From Candidatus Kuenenbacteria bacterium (lineage in GTDB: Bacteria > Patescibacteriota > Patescibacteriia > UBA2591 > PGYQ01), in assembly GCA_016209005.1 (NCBI GenBank), contig JACQWZ010000115.1, positions 1 through 9,383 on the forward strand: a stretch of DNA of 9,383 nt, given 5' to 3'. The translations under genes and the position numbers were made by a program. The notes under the pieces are model-generated. The model saw only the letters and a program-made list of their open reading frames with translations, searched no databases and was not told the DNA's origin. Positions 1 to 5,258 of this stretch are shown piece after piece (position 1 is the stretch's first letter; the number at the start of each line of letters is the position of its first letter).

Positions 1-1
1 A

Positions 2-112
2 AATGTTACTCATAACAGATTAGAAAAAGATTTTTCTGTTTTGATAAAAGATTGTTTGAAATATTTAAACCGGAATAAATTTAATTCTATAAAATTTGAA
101 AATTTATTTTAG
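2..112 (+). CDS. 3' end of an unidentified gene (partial)
   Basis: An open frame runs from the window edge to a TAG at 110-112 and gives a 36-residue C-terminal tail rich in Lys, Asn, Phe and Leu. The other frames in this stretch are interrupted early. No in-frame ATG is present, so the true start must lie upstream of the window. The composition resembles the AT-rich coding sequence of neighbouring genes. I do not recognise the family and no motif is visible. The hairpin at 207-253 could terminate its transcript. It may be a chance open frame, because the stretch is short. Confidence 0.45.
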   Translation, partial: NVTHNRLEKDFSVLIKDCLKYLNRNKFNSIKFENLF

Positions 113-153
113 GGAAATTTAAAACAAAACCAGTATATATGTCAAGGAAAACA

Positions 154-202
154 AGAGGAGGTGAAAAAAATATTAAGTGAGATAGCGAAGCTCACTGAAT
201 AG
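154..202 (+). other. Orphan Shine-Dalgarno with a very short reading frame
   Basis: A strong SD-like AGAGGAGGTG (154-163) has no ATG downstream. The GTG inside the SD (161-163) opens a 13-codon frame to a TAG at 200-202, but its spacing to the SD is zero. At normal spacing (8 nt) the codon is ATA (170-172). The segment also contains a small hairpin, AGTGAG (176-181) with CTCACT (191-196). It could be a decayed gene start, a leader peptide or chance. No function can be assigned. Confidence 0.25.
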
Positions 203-206
203 AGAT

Positions 207-257
207 AATACACCACACAGCAATTATTTTAAAGATAATTTGTGTGGTGTATTTTAA
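207..257 (+). terminator. Hairpin terminator between the upstream gene and the channel operon
   Basis: A perfect 13-bp inverted repeat (207-219 with 241-253, AATACACCACACA) encloses a second 6-bp stem (222-227 with 235-240) after a 2-nt bulge, and is followed by a short T-run. It sits between the upstream gene's stop and the next promoter, which fits intrinsic termination. The T-run is weak, so it could instead be a dispersed palindrome. Confidence 0.6.
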
Positions 258-258
258 T

Positions 259-293
259 TTGTTAAAATTATTAAACTATGCTATAAAGACAGT
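259..293 (+). promoter_or_regulatory. Sigma-70-type extended -10 promoter of the channel operon, apparently leaderless
   Basis: TTGTTA (259-264), a 17-nt spacer and TATAAA (282-287), with the extended -10 TG at 279-280. Only 6 nt separate the -10 from the ATG at 294, so transcription should begin at or next to the A of the start codon. No SD is present, which is consistent with a leaderless mRNA. The miaB promoter has the same 10-mer CTATGCTATA at the same distance from its ATG. Confidence 0.72.
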
Positions 294-1457
294 ATGGAAA
301 AAAATGAAATTAAAACTCAAACAACCAAAGAAAAAATTTATAATTTTTTTGAACAACCAGAAAACTTAGTGGCTAAATTGGTTCAATTTTTTATTTTTAT
401 TTTAATCATCGCTTCGCTATATTTAGTTGTTGTTGAATTTTTTTATGTTGAAATTTTTGAAAAATATAAAATAGAAATTAAAATAGCCAATTATTTTATT
501 TTAGCCATATTTACCATTGAATATTTATTGCGAATTTTTACCGCGCCAAAAAAAATAAAATTTTTTATAAAGCCATTTAATCTAATAGATTTTTTTGCTG
601 TTTTTCCTAATTATTTAGAATTATTTTTACAAATTTTCTTACCAACCAATGCTATTCGAAGTTTGCGACTAATTAGAATATTACGATTTAGTCGAGCTTT
701 AAGAGGTTTAAAATTTTTAAAATACGGTAATTTTTTTAAAAAAATTTTTTATTATCAAGGAACAATATTGCAATCCATTACTAATATTATTGTTCTTTTA
801 ATTACATTTAAAGGTATAATTTGGATTTTAGAATCATACGGTCTTTGGATTTCTAACGCTAATTTAGGAGAATTGTTTGCTATTATCGGTTTTGCTTTGG
901 GTATTATTCTTTCTCAAAAAATTGGAGTTAGTTATGATAAATTTATTCAAGTTGAAGAAGCAGTGGTCAGACTCTATGGCATTTTACAATCATTAATGTT
1001 AGCATTAAATAAAATTGAACCAGAATTAGGGACTCGTTCATGTCAAAAATGGGCTAAATTATTTCTTGATATTTTAGAAGACCCCAAAGCTGATAATTTT
1101 GAAATTTTTAAAGCTAATAATGAATTATTTGAAAGTATTTCTAAAATAGAAGGAGTTTCTGTGGATTTAGCTAATCTTCAAGGCGATATTTGTCGCGATG
1201 CAGATTTTTGTTTAAGTAAAAAAAATCGGCTCATTCCTAAAGCCTATGACACTCTTTTACAACAATCAACAATGCTTTATTTGGCCTTAACCGCCATATT
1301 TATTCCCGGCATAACTGGCATGATTTCTGTAATCGTTGCCACTTATGTTTTATATGGAATGTTTAATTTGACTCAAGATTTTGATTCAATTATTGGCGGT
1401 GAATTTAATTTAATTAATATTAATATTTCCGAACTAAAACGGTTCGCTGATAAATAA
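294..1457 (+). CDS. Membrane protein: voltage-sensor domain joined to a bestrophin-like channel domain
   Basis: This 387-residue protein probably acts as an ion channel in the cytoplasmic membrane. Residues 31-143 look like the S1-S4 voltage sensor of the ion-transport family. S2 has FTIEYLLRIF, S3 has NLIDFFAVFP, and S4 carries a positive residue at every third position (R122, 125, 128, 131, 134, 137, K140, K143). No S5-P-S6 pore with a TVGYG-like filter follows. Instead residues 155-387 resemble bestrophins: a TM pair (about 158-210), SYDKF at 213-217 matching the SYDRW hallmark, a long soluble helical section, IPKAY at 314-318, two more TM segments (326-356) and a closing polar tail. The ATG at 294 lies at the predicted transcription start, and the asparaginase follows after 5 nt. 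The voltage sensor is clear. The bestrophin-like assignment rests on motif recognition and is less certain. Gating by voltage is an inference. Confidence 0.72.
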   Translation: MEKNEIKTQTTKEKIYNFFEQPENLVAKLVQFFIFILIIASLYLVVVEFFYVEIFEKYKIEIKIANYFILAIFTIEYLLRIFTAPKKIKFFIKPFNLIDFFAVFPNYLELFLQIFLPTNAIRSLRLIRILRFSRALRGLKFLKYGNFFKKIFYYQGTILQSITNIIVLLITFKGIIWILESYGLWISNANLGELFAIIGFALGIILSQKIGVSYDKFIQVEEAVVRLYGILQSLMLALNKIEPELGTRSCQKWAKLFLDILEDPKADNFEIFKANNELFESISKIEGVSVDLANLQGDICRDADFCLSKKNRLIPKAYDTLLQQSTMLYLALTAIFIPGITGMISVIVATYVLYGMFNLTQDFDSIIGGEFNLININISELKRFADK

Positions 1458-1462
1458 ATTAT

Positions 1463-2467
1463 ATGAAAAAAATATTAATTTTATTTTGTGGGGGCACTAT
1501 TATTATGCAAGAAACAAAGGATGGCGCTTTGGTTGTTAATAAAAAAGAAAAAGCCATTAAATCTTTGCTTAATTTAGAACCGCGATTAAAAGAATTGGCA
1601 AAATTAGATGTTTATTATGTTGATAATATTGATAGCACAAATATGAATCCTAAACATTGGGATAGAATGACTTCTATTATTGCGGAAAATTATGATAAAT
1701 ATGATGGTTTTGTTATTACTCATGGCACTGATACAATGGCTTATACTGCCAGCGCTCTTTCATTTTCTTTGCAAGACATTGGCAAGCCAGTAGTTTTAAC
1801 TGGCGCTCAAGTTCCCGCGGCTAAAATTGAAACTGATGGACGACGTAATTTTATTAACGCTGTTACGGTTGCGACCATGGATATTGCCGGAACAATGATT
1901 GTTTTTGATGAGGAAATTATTTTAGGTAGTCGCGCTTCTAAAGTTTCAGAATCAAAACTTGATGCTTTTGAAACAATTAATTGGGATTTGCTTGGCGAAA
2001 TCAGAATTGATATTCGTTTGAGCGATGAACATAAGCCGCGCCACAATCGTCCTTTAAATATTATAAATGGCTTTGAACCAAATGTAATTGCCATTAATAT
2101 GACGCCGGGCGTGTCTGTAAAAACTTTAATGACTATTCTAGACACAGGAATGAAAGGAATTGTTCTTTCTGGTTATGGCCCTGGCAATATTGCGTATGAT
2201 TATTTAGAAATTATTAAAAAAGCTAAAGAGAAAAAAATCCCTGTGGTTGTTACCACTCAATGTCTTGAGGGCGCAACATCAATGCATTTATATGATGTTG
2301 GCAAACAAGCGTTAGATTTAGGCGCTATTCAAACTTATGATATGTGTCTAGAATGTATTACAACAAAATTAATGTGGGCTTTAAAGCATTTTCCTTATAA
2401 AAAAATAAAAGAAGTGATGCACACTAATTATGTTGGCGAGATAAATAAAGAAGGGAAAATTTATTAA
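1463..2467 (+). CDS. ansA: L-asparaginase (type I-like, AnsA/GatD-related)
   Basis: This cytoplasmic amidohydrolase converts asparagine to aspartate and ammonia. The 334-residue length is normal for the family. The first catalytic motif is CGGTI (residues 9-13), retaining the nucleophilic Thr12 although the usual TGGT begins with Cys. The second motif HGTDTMAYTA (87-96) supplies Thr89 and Asp90. Lys160 in SRASKVSE probably completes the site, and Asp57/Ser58 lie in the substrate-binding segment. There is no signal peptide. The C-terminal part (TTQCLEGATSMHLYDVG) resembles AnsA and the archaeal GatD subunit. No GatE partner gene is visible, so plain asparaginase is preferred. The start lies 5 nt after the channel gene's stop, with no SD, suggesting co-transcription and translational coupling. 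Confidence 0.9.
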   Translation: MKKILILFCGGTIIMQETKDGALVVNKKEKAIKSLLNLEPRLKELAKLDVYYVDNIDSTNMNPKHWDRMTSIIAENYDKYDGFVITHGTDTMAYTASALSFSLQDIGKPVVLTGAQVPAAKIETDGRRNFINAVTVATMDIAGTMIVFDEEIILGSRASKVSESKLDAFETINWDLLGEIRIDIRLSDEHKPRHNRPLNIINGFEPNVIAINMTPGVSVKTLMTILDTGMKGIVLSGYGPGNIAYDYLEIIKKAKEKKIPVVVTTQCLEGATSMHLYDVGKQALDLGAIQTYDMCLECITTKLMWALKHFPYKKIKEVMHTNYVGEINKEGKIY

Positions 2468-2486
2468 ATAATTTATAAATTATAAT

Positions 2487-2526
2487 AAAAAAATCTTACG
2501 AGGTTCGACCTCGTAAGATTTTTTTT
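2487..2526. terminator. Bidirectional intrinsic terminator between ansA and rnhA
   Basis: An 18-bp perfect stem (2487-2504 with 2508-2525) with a 3-nt TCG loop has an A-run on its left and a T-run on its right. It can therefore act on both strands. It lies between the convergent stops of the asparaginase (2467) and rnhA (2550). Confidence 0.92.
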
Positions 2527-2549
2527 ATTTTTCCATAATTACCTTAAAT

Positions 2550-2951
2550 TCATAATTTATTCTGATCATCCAATGCCAGATTAACCAATCTATCAGCTTC
2601 TTTGTTTTGCTCACGGGAAATATAATTGTAAGTAATTTTGTTAAAATTAGAACTAAGATTCCAAATTTGAATAAATAAAAAACTTAACTCTTGATTTTTA
2701 ATTTTATATTTTCTATTTAATTGATTTACCACCAACTCGCTATCTAAATAAAAATTAATCTCTTTGGCGGATAATTTTTTTGCTTCTTCCAAAGCTAAAA
2801 TTACCGCTTTATATTCGGCCTGATTATTTGTTGAATTTCCAATATATTTTGAAAATTCTAAAACTTTATTATCATATTTTATCACAACCCCAATTCCTCC
2901 CGGACCAGGATTCCCCCTCGCTCCCCCATCTGTAAAAATTTTTAGTTTCAT
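2550..2951 (-). CDS. rnhA: Ribonuclease HI
   Basis: This enzyme cleaves the RNA strand of RNA-DNA hybrids, removing primers and R-loops in the cytoplasm. The 133-residue protein is a single RNase H fold. The four catalytic acids are visible: Asp8 in FTDGGARGNPG, Glu46 in NNQAEYKA, Asp70 in FYLDSELV and Asp120 in REQNKEADRL. The REQNKEADRL ending is typical of the short RnhA-like group (Bacillus YpdQ-like) rather than the E. coli enzyme with its basic handle. The ATG at 2951 precedes the first beta strand directly, as expected. There is no SD. It is transcribed alone toward the shared terminator. The upstream region is full of AGCTTTTAG-type repeats. Confidence 0.95.
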   Translation of the reverse strand: MKLKIFTDGGARGNPGPGGIGVVIKYDNKVLEFSKYIGNSTNNQAEYKAVILALEEAKKLSAKEINFYLDSELVVNQLNRKYKIKNQELSFLFIQIWNLSSNFNKITYNYISREQNKEADRLVNLALDDQNKL

Positions 2952-3122
2952 AAAAATTAGCTTTTAGCTTATAGCTGCTAGCTTTTAGAAGTAAAAAATT
3001 CACTAAAAGCTAATAACTTGTTATTTATAGTTTATAGCTTTTTAAAATTAAAAGCGACATAATAAAATTTTTAATTTTATAATTTTTAATTTTTAAATAA
3101 TTTTTAATTTACAAAACAAATT
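2952..3122. repeat. Low-complexity AT repeats between divergent rnhA and miaB
   Basis: Copies of TAGCTTTTAG occur at 2958-2967 and 2979-2988. The inverted pair TTAGCTTTTAG (2957-2967) and CTAAAAGCTAA (3003-3013) could form a hairpin in the rnhA leader. From about 3060 the sequence is an array of AATTTTTAATTT-like words. No gene is visible. An rnhA promoter should lie here but I cannot single it out. Confidence 0.6.
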
Positions 3123-3137
3123 ATTTAACAGGGTGAA
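3123..3137 (+). repeat. Half-copy of dispersed repeat ATTTAACAGGGTGAA
   Basis: These 15 nt are identical to 9201-9215, where they form one arm of a long hairpin. The GTG at 3133-3135, which nominally opens the miaB frame, lies inside this repeat and is unlikely to be a start codon. Confidence 0.65.
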
Positions 3138-3177
3138 TTTAAAAATTACAAAATTAAAAATTAAAAATTTTACAAAT

Positions 3178-3195
3178 CTATGCTATACTATTTCT
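3178..3195 (+). promoter_or_regulatory. Extended -10 promoter of miaB, apparently leaderless
   Basis: TGCTATACT (3181-3189) is an extended -10, and 6 nt later comes the ATG at 3196. The upstream -35 position holds only TTAAAA. CTATGCTATA (3178-3187) is identical to the channel-operon promoter, with exactly the same distance to the ATG. No SD exists for this start, so initiation on a leaderless mRNA is the simplest reading. Confidence 0.68.
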
Positions 3196-4290
3196 ATGTA
3201 TTATAAACTCATCACCTTTGGCTGTCAAATGAATATTTCGGATTCTGAAAGAATCGCGAGTGTTTTAAAAAAAATGAAATATCAACCTACTTTAGATGAA
3301 AGCAAAGCTGATTTAATATTAATTAACAGTTGTTCTGTCCGACAAAAAGCGATTGATAGAATTTTTGGCCAAGAAAAAAAATGGCAAAAATTAAAAAAAG
3401 AGAAGCCATCTTTAATTATCGCTCTCACCGGTTGCATTACAGAAAAAGACAAAAAAAAATTAAAAGACAAAGCGGATTTAATTTTTAATATAAAAGAATT
3501 GTCCGAATTGCCTAAAAAAATTGTAAATATGCAACAATATGTAGAGACGCAGCAATGCCTTGTCTCTACTGATTATTTTCATATTAAACCGCAGTATTCT
3601 AATAAAACAATCGCTTATGTTCCGATTATGACTGGATGCGATAATTTTTGTTCGTATTGCGTCGTTCCCTACACTCGCGGTCGAGAGATTTATAGGCCAA
3701 TTGAGAAAATTATTTGCGAGATAAAAAACTTGGTTAAAAGAGGATACAAAGAGATAATTTTATTAGGCCAGAATGTAAACTCTTATCAATTAACAATTAA
3801 CAATCAACAATCAACAATAATTTCTTTTCCTCAACTTTTAAAAATGATTGCTGAAATTCCGGGTAAATTTCAAATTACCTTTTTAACTAGTCATCCCAAG
3901 GATATGTCAGATGAATTGATTGACACAATGGCAAAATGCGAGAAAATAAAAAAAGAACTGCATTTACCAGTTCAATCGGGCGATGATGAAATTCTTAAAA
4001 AAATGAATCGCAATTATATTGTGGATCATTATTTAAAACTCGTTCAAAAGGTTCGCGAAAAAATAGGAAAAATTTTTCTTTCAACTGACATCATTGTCGG
4101 TTTTCCCGGGGAAACAAAAAAACAGTTTGAAAATACTGTTAAATTATGCAAAAAAATAAAATTTAACAAAGCCTTTATTTCCCAATACTCCCCTCGCCCG
4201 GGAACTGTGTCTGCTAAATTAAAAGATAATATTTCTAAGGAAGAGAAAAAGAGGAGGTGGGAGATTTTAAATGATTTAATAAATTCATAG
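3196..4290 (+). CDS. miaB: tRNA-2-methylthio-N6-(dimethylallyl)adenosine synthase, lacking the TRAM domain
   Basis: This radical-SAM methylthiotransferase adds the 2-methylthio group to i6A37 of tRNAs. The ATG at 3196 is chosen because the protein then starts MYYKLITFGCQMN, as the family does, and the leaderless promoter fits; the upstream GTG (3133) sits in a repeat. The N-terminal UPF0004 domain has the three cluster cysteines C10, C46 and C80. The radical-SAM motif C148-x3-C152-x2-C155 follows in TGCDNFCSYC. The protein is 364 residues and stops after RRWEILNDLINS, where relatives (about 430-450 residues) continue into the RNA-binding TRAM domain. The stop belongs to a dispersed palindrome. 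Two variable loops consist of repeat sequence: residues 116-125 and 198-209. The catalytic core looks intact. Confidence 0.92.
   Translation: MYYKLITFGCQMNISDSERIASVLKKMKYQPTLDESKADLILINSCSVRQKAIDRIFGQEKKWQKLKKEKPSLIIALTGCITEKDKKKLKDKADLIFNIKELSELPKKIVNMQQYVETQQCLVSTDYFHIKPQYSNKTIAYVPIMTGCDNFCSYCVVPYTRGREIYRPIEKIICEIKNLVKRGYKEIILLGQNVNSYQLTINNQQSTIISFPQLLKMIAEIPGKFQITFLTSHPKDMSDELIDTMAKCEKIKKELHLPVQSGDDEILKKMNRNYIVDHYLKLVQKVREKIGKIFLSTDIIVGFPGETKKQFENTVKLCKKIKFNKAFISQYSPRPGTVSAKLKDNISKEEKKRRWEILNDLINS
3541..3569. repeat. Palindromic repeat inside miaB
   Basis: GTAGAGAC (3541-3548) and GTCTCTAC (3562-3569) form a perfect 8-bp stem around 13 nt. The element is read in frame as residues 116-125 (VETQQCLVST) in a length-variable linker between the N-terminal and radical-SAM domains. 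A related word, GTCTCTTAGAGAC, lies at 9354-9366. Confidence 0.65.
3787..3821. repeat. Heptamer array inside miaB
   Basis: Five consecutive 7-bp units (CAATTAA, CAATTAA, CAATCAA, CAATCAA, CAATAAT) lie in the coding region and encode the Gln/Asn/Thr-rich residues 198-209. The same unit forms an intergenic array at 6770-6804. In the protein it occupies the variable loop after GQNVNSY. Confidence 0.8.
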
Positions 4291-4330
4291 CCCGCTAAAG
4301 CGGGGAAAATAATTTTTTATTTTTAATATT
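4288..4330. repeat. CCCGCTAAAGCGGG palindrome at the end of miaB
   Basis: CCCGCT (4291-4296) pairs with AGCGGG (4299-4304). With its flanks, TAGCCCGCTAAAGCGGGG then AAAATAATTTTTTA, it closely matches the reverse complement of 7960-7990 at the end of adk. The TAG stop of miaB (4288-4290) is part of the repeat. Confidence 0.8.
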
Positions 4331-4349
4331 TGGATGTTCAACACCCAAA
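4330..4349. repeat. Short imperfect palindrome (TTGGATGTTCAACACCCAA)
   Basis: TTGGATGTT (4330-4338) and the following CAACACCCAA form an imperfect inverted repeat with one mismatch. It lies in a run of three different palindromes between miaB and the PEP-CTERM gene. Confidence 0.5.
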
Positions 4350-4362
4350 CACAAAATGATTT

Positions 4363-4390
4363 TACTCCTATGCACCAGTGCATAGGAGTA
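4363..4390. repeat. 12-bp stem palindrome downstream of miaB
   Basis: TACTCCTATGCA (4363-4374) pairs perfectly with TGCATAGGAGTA (4379-4390) around a CCAG loop. Only a mixed A/T stretch follows, so it is a weak terminator at best. It may be a dispersed element that also ends miaB transcripts. Confidence 0.6.
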
Positions 4391-4426
4391 TTTAAAAATC
4401 AAATCTAAACATTTAAAAAATTTCAC

Positions 4427-4518
4427 AAAAAAAATTAGGAAGGTAAATTCATTGTGATTATTATCTGTCTAGCCGACTAAGTATAAACAGATATAATTCA
4501 CAAATCCTTTACCTCCCC
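4427..4518 (-). terminator. Long structured hairpin plus T8, 3' of the PEP-CTERM gene
   Basis: Read on the - strand, GGGGAGGTAAA (4518-4508) pairs with TTTACCTTCC (4447-4438). TTGTGA/TCACAA and ATCTGT/ACAGAT extend the stem through small internal loops to an 18-nt apical loop. Eight T residues follow immediately (4434-4427). This is a good terminator for the PEP-CTERM transcript. At 81 nt with conserved-looking internal loops, it could also be the 3' end of a small RNA. Confidence 0.65.
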
Positions 4519-4551
4519 TTAGTTTTTAAAAAGTGATCCTTTTTTTATTTT

Positions 4552-4566
4552 ATCACCTCCTTTTTT
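4552..4566 (-). other. Orphan Shine-Dalgarno just after the PEP-CTERM stop
   Basis: AAAAAAGGAGGTGAT follows the stop codon on the - strand, but no ATG, GTG or TTG with a lasting frame comes after it; the GTG within it gives only three codons. Together with the SDs at 5151-5159 and 5265-5275 it makes three strong SD-like sites on this strand in about 720 bp. Confidence 0.35.
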
Positions 4567-5143
4567 AAAACCTCATAAGAGGTTTTATTTTTTTCTCCTT
4601 AAAAAAACGGCCTCCTATTAATAATCCCGTCCCTAGCAACCACAAGGTTGCTGGTTCTGGAATTGGTGGCGGTGGTTGATTATAATGTGGAGTTAAAACC
4701 ACATCATAATCCGTTACGCCAGGGTCTATTAACCCCGGTCCCATTCCCCACGATGGATCAAAGGGGATATATCCCATGGCGGTTGCTGTCCCCCTTATAG
4801 ATCCGTACCAAACTGGAACTTGGTAGGAAAAAGAAAACTGAGCGTTAGGTGGAGCCCAGATATCTCCTATTCCTAAATAATTGGGAAGGAGAATACTGAA
4901 TGCTCCTGATGGAATCTGGAGATTGGTAACATCCCCAAAGTCCCCCAAAAGCTCAATTCCCCATGCTCCTTCGGAAAGGAACTGGACATTCACAAAGTGC
5001 TGGAACTCCGTCAATGTCCCAACTGATTGAATTATAGTAGTCCAATCAGTTGCAAATATCATTGAATCCCCTCTGGCCTCATTTTTACATGAAACTAGAA
5101 AAAATATCGCGATCGCAACAATCGCAATCATTATTTTTTTCAT
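4565..5143 (-). CDS. PEP-CTERM sorting domain protein with lipoprotein-type N-terminus
   Basis: This 192-residue secreted protein has unknown function in its middle part. The N-terminus is a signal peptide, MKKIMIAIVAIAIFFLVSC, with a lipobox LVSC and Cys19 as possible lipidation site. The C-terminus is a canonical PEP-CTERM signal: a proline run, PEP (162-164), the hydrophobic segment ATLWLLGTGLLIGG and a basic end. Such signals are substrates of exosortase, which is not encoded here. The core (28-155) is rich in Gly, Pro, Trp and Tyr and looks like an extracellular beta domain; I cannot name it. The ATG at 5143 is chosen over one at 5179 because AAAGGAGGT lies 8 nt upstream and the signal peptide starts there. 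Hand-counted G+C at 4621-4800 is 89/180 (49%), far above neighbours. The last residues (KPLMRF) are encoded by a hairpin. Likely horizontally acquired. Confidence 0.85.
   Translation of the reverse strand: MKKIMIAIVAIAIFFLVSCKNEARGDSMIFATDWTTIIQSVGTLTEFQHFVNVQFLSEGAWGIELLGDFGDVTNLQIPSGAFSILLPNYLGIGDIWAPPNAQFSFSYQVPVWYGSIRGTATAMGYIPFDPSWGMGPGLIDPGVTDYDVVLTPHYNQPPPPIPEPATLWLLGTGLLIGGRFFKEKKIKPLMRF
4567..4594 (+). terminator. Intrinsic terminator on the + strand overlapping the PEP-CTERM 3' end
   Basis: AAAACCTC (4567-4574) pairs with GAGGTTTT (4579-4586) around ATAA and is followed by A and seven T residues on the + strand. It could stop miaB read-through from entering the PEP-CTERM gene antisense. 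On the - strand it has no T-run. Confidence 0.6.
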
Positions 5144-5150
5144 TTTTTTA

Positions 5151-5159
5151 TACCTCCTT
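5151..5159 (-). promoter_or_regulatory. Consensus ribosome binding site of the PEP-CTERM gene
   Basis: AAGGAGGTA on the - strand lies about 8 nt before the ATG at 5143 and fixes that start. No other confidently called gene in the window has an SD this strong. A 5-bp hairpin (GCGTG 5161-5165 with CACGC 5177-5181) sits directly upstream. Confidence 0.88.
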
Positions 5160-5189
5160 TGCGTGAATGAAAAAAACACGCATTAAATT

Positions 5190-5258
5190 TTATTTTCTAT
5201 ATAAACTAAAACAAAGAAAAAAAATTTTTCTTTGTTTTAATTTTTTTAAAACGAACAA
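5190..5258 (-). CDS. Possible 22-residue leader peptide with TTG start
   Basis: AAAAGGAGGAG (5275-5265, - strand) stands 6 nt before a TTG at 5258-5256. The frame runs 22 codons to a TAA and encodes a basic and hydrophobic peptide (start MFVLKKLKQRK). It ends 47 nt before the PEP-CTERM start and overlaps the A/T hairpin at 5208-5238. The SD spacing is ideal, but the peptide has no recognisable family and its composition is extremely AT-rich. It may be a leader peptide or an accidental frame. Confidence 0.25.
   Translation of the reverse strand: MFVLKKLKQRKIFFLCFSLYRK
5208..5247 (+). terminator. A/T-rich 14-bp hairpin with downstream T-run
   Basis: AAAACAAAGAAAAA (5208-5221) pairs perfectly with 5225-5238 around AAA, and the + strand continues into AATTTTTTT. 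It could terminate + strand transcripts. On the - strand it lies in the PEP-CTERM leader. A small share of G-C pairs makes the structure weak. Confidence 0.4.

Noticed and set aside
294..1457. Ordinary voltage-gated potassium channel
   Set aside because: The voltage sensor is present but no TVGYG-type filter or S5-P-S6 layout is seen in the remaining 240 residues.
1807..2145. 112-codon open frame on the - strand
   Set aside because: It lies entirely antisense within the asparaginase, whose motifs are clear, and its translation shows no family.
3133..3195. GTG at 3133 as the miaB start
   Set aside because: It adds 21 residues not seen in the family, starts inside a dispersed repeat and would place the miaB promoter within the coding region.
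3282..3470. 62-codon open frame on the - strand
   Set aside because: Antisense shadow of the miaB N-terminal domain.
3787..3821. CRISPR-like repeat
   Set aside because: The units are 7 bp, contiguous, without spacers, and translated within miaB; the array at 6770-6804 is likewise spacerless.
4551..4566. Resemblance to the 3' end of 16S rRNA (ATCACCTCCTTT)
   Set aside because: Only the anti-SD core matches, no rRNA precedes it, and it is simply the complement of an SD on the - strand.
5144..5179. ATG at 5179 as the PEP-CTERM protein start
   Set aside because: The perfect SD and the signal peptide both point to the ATG at 5143.
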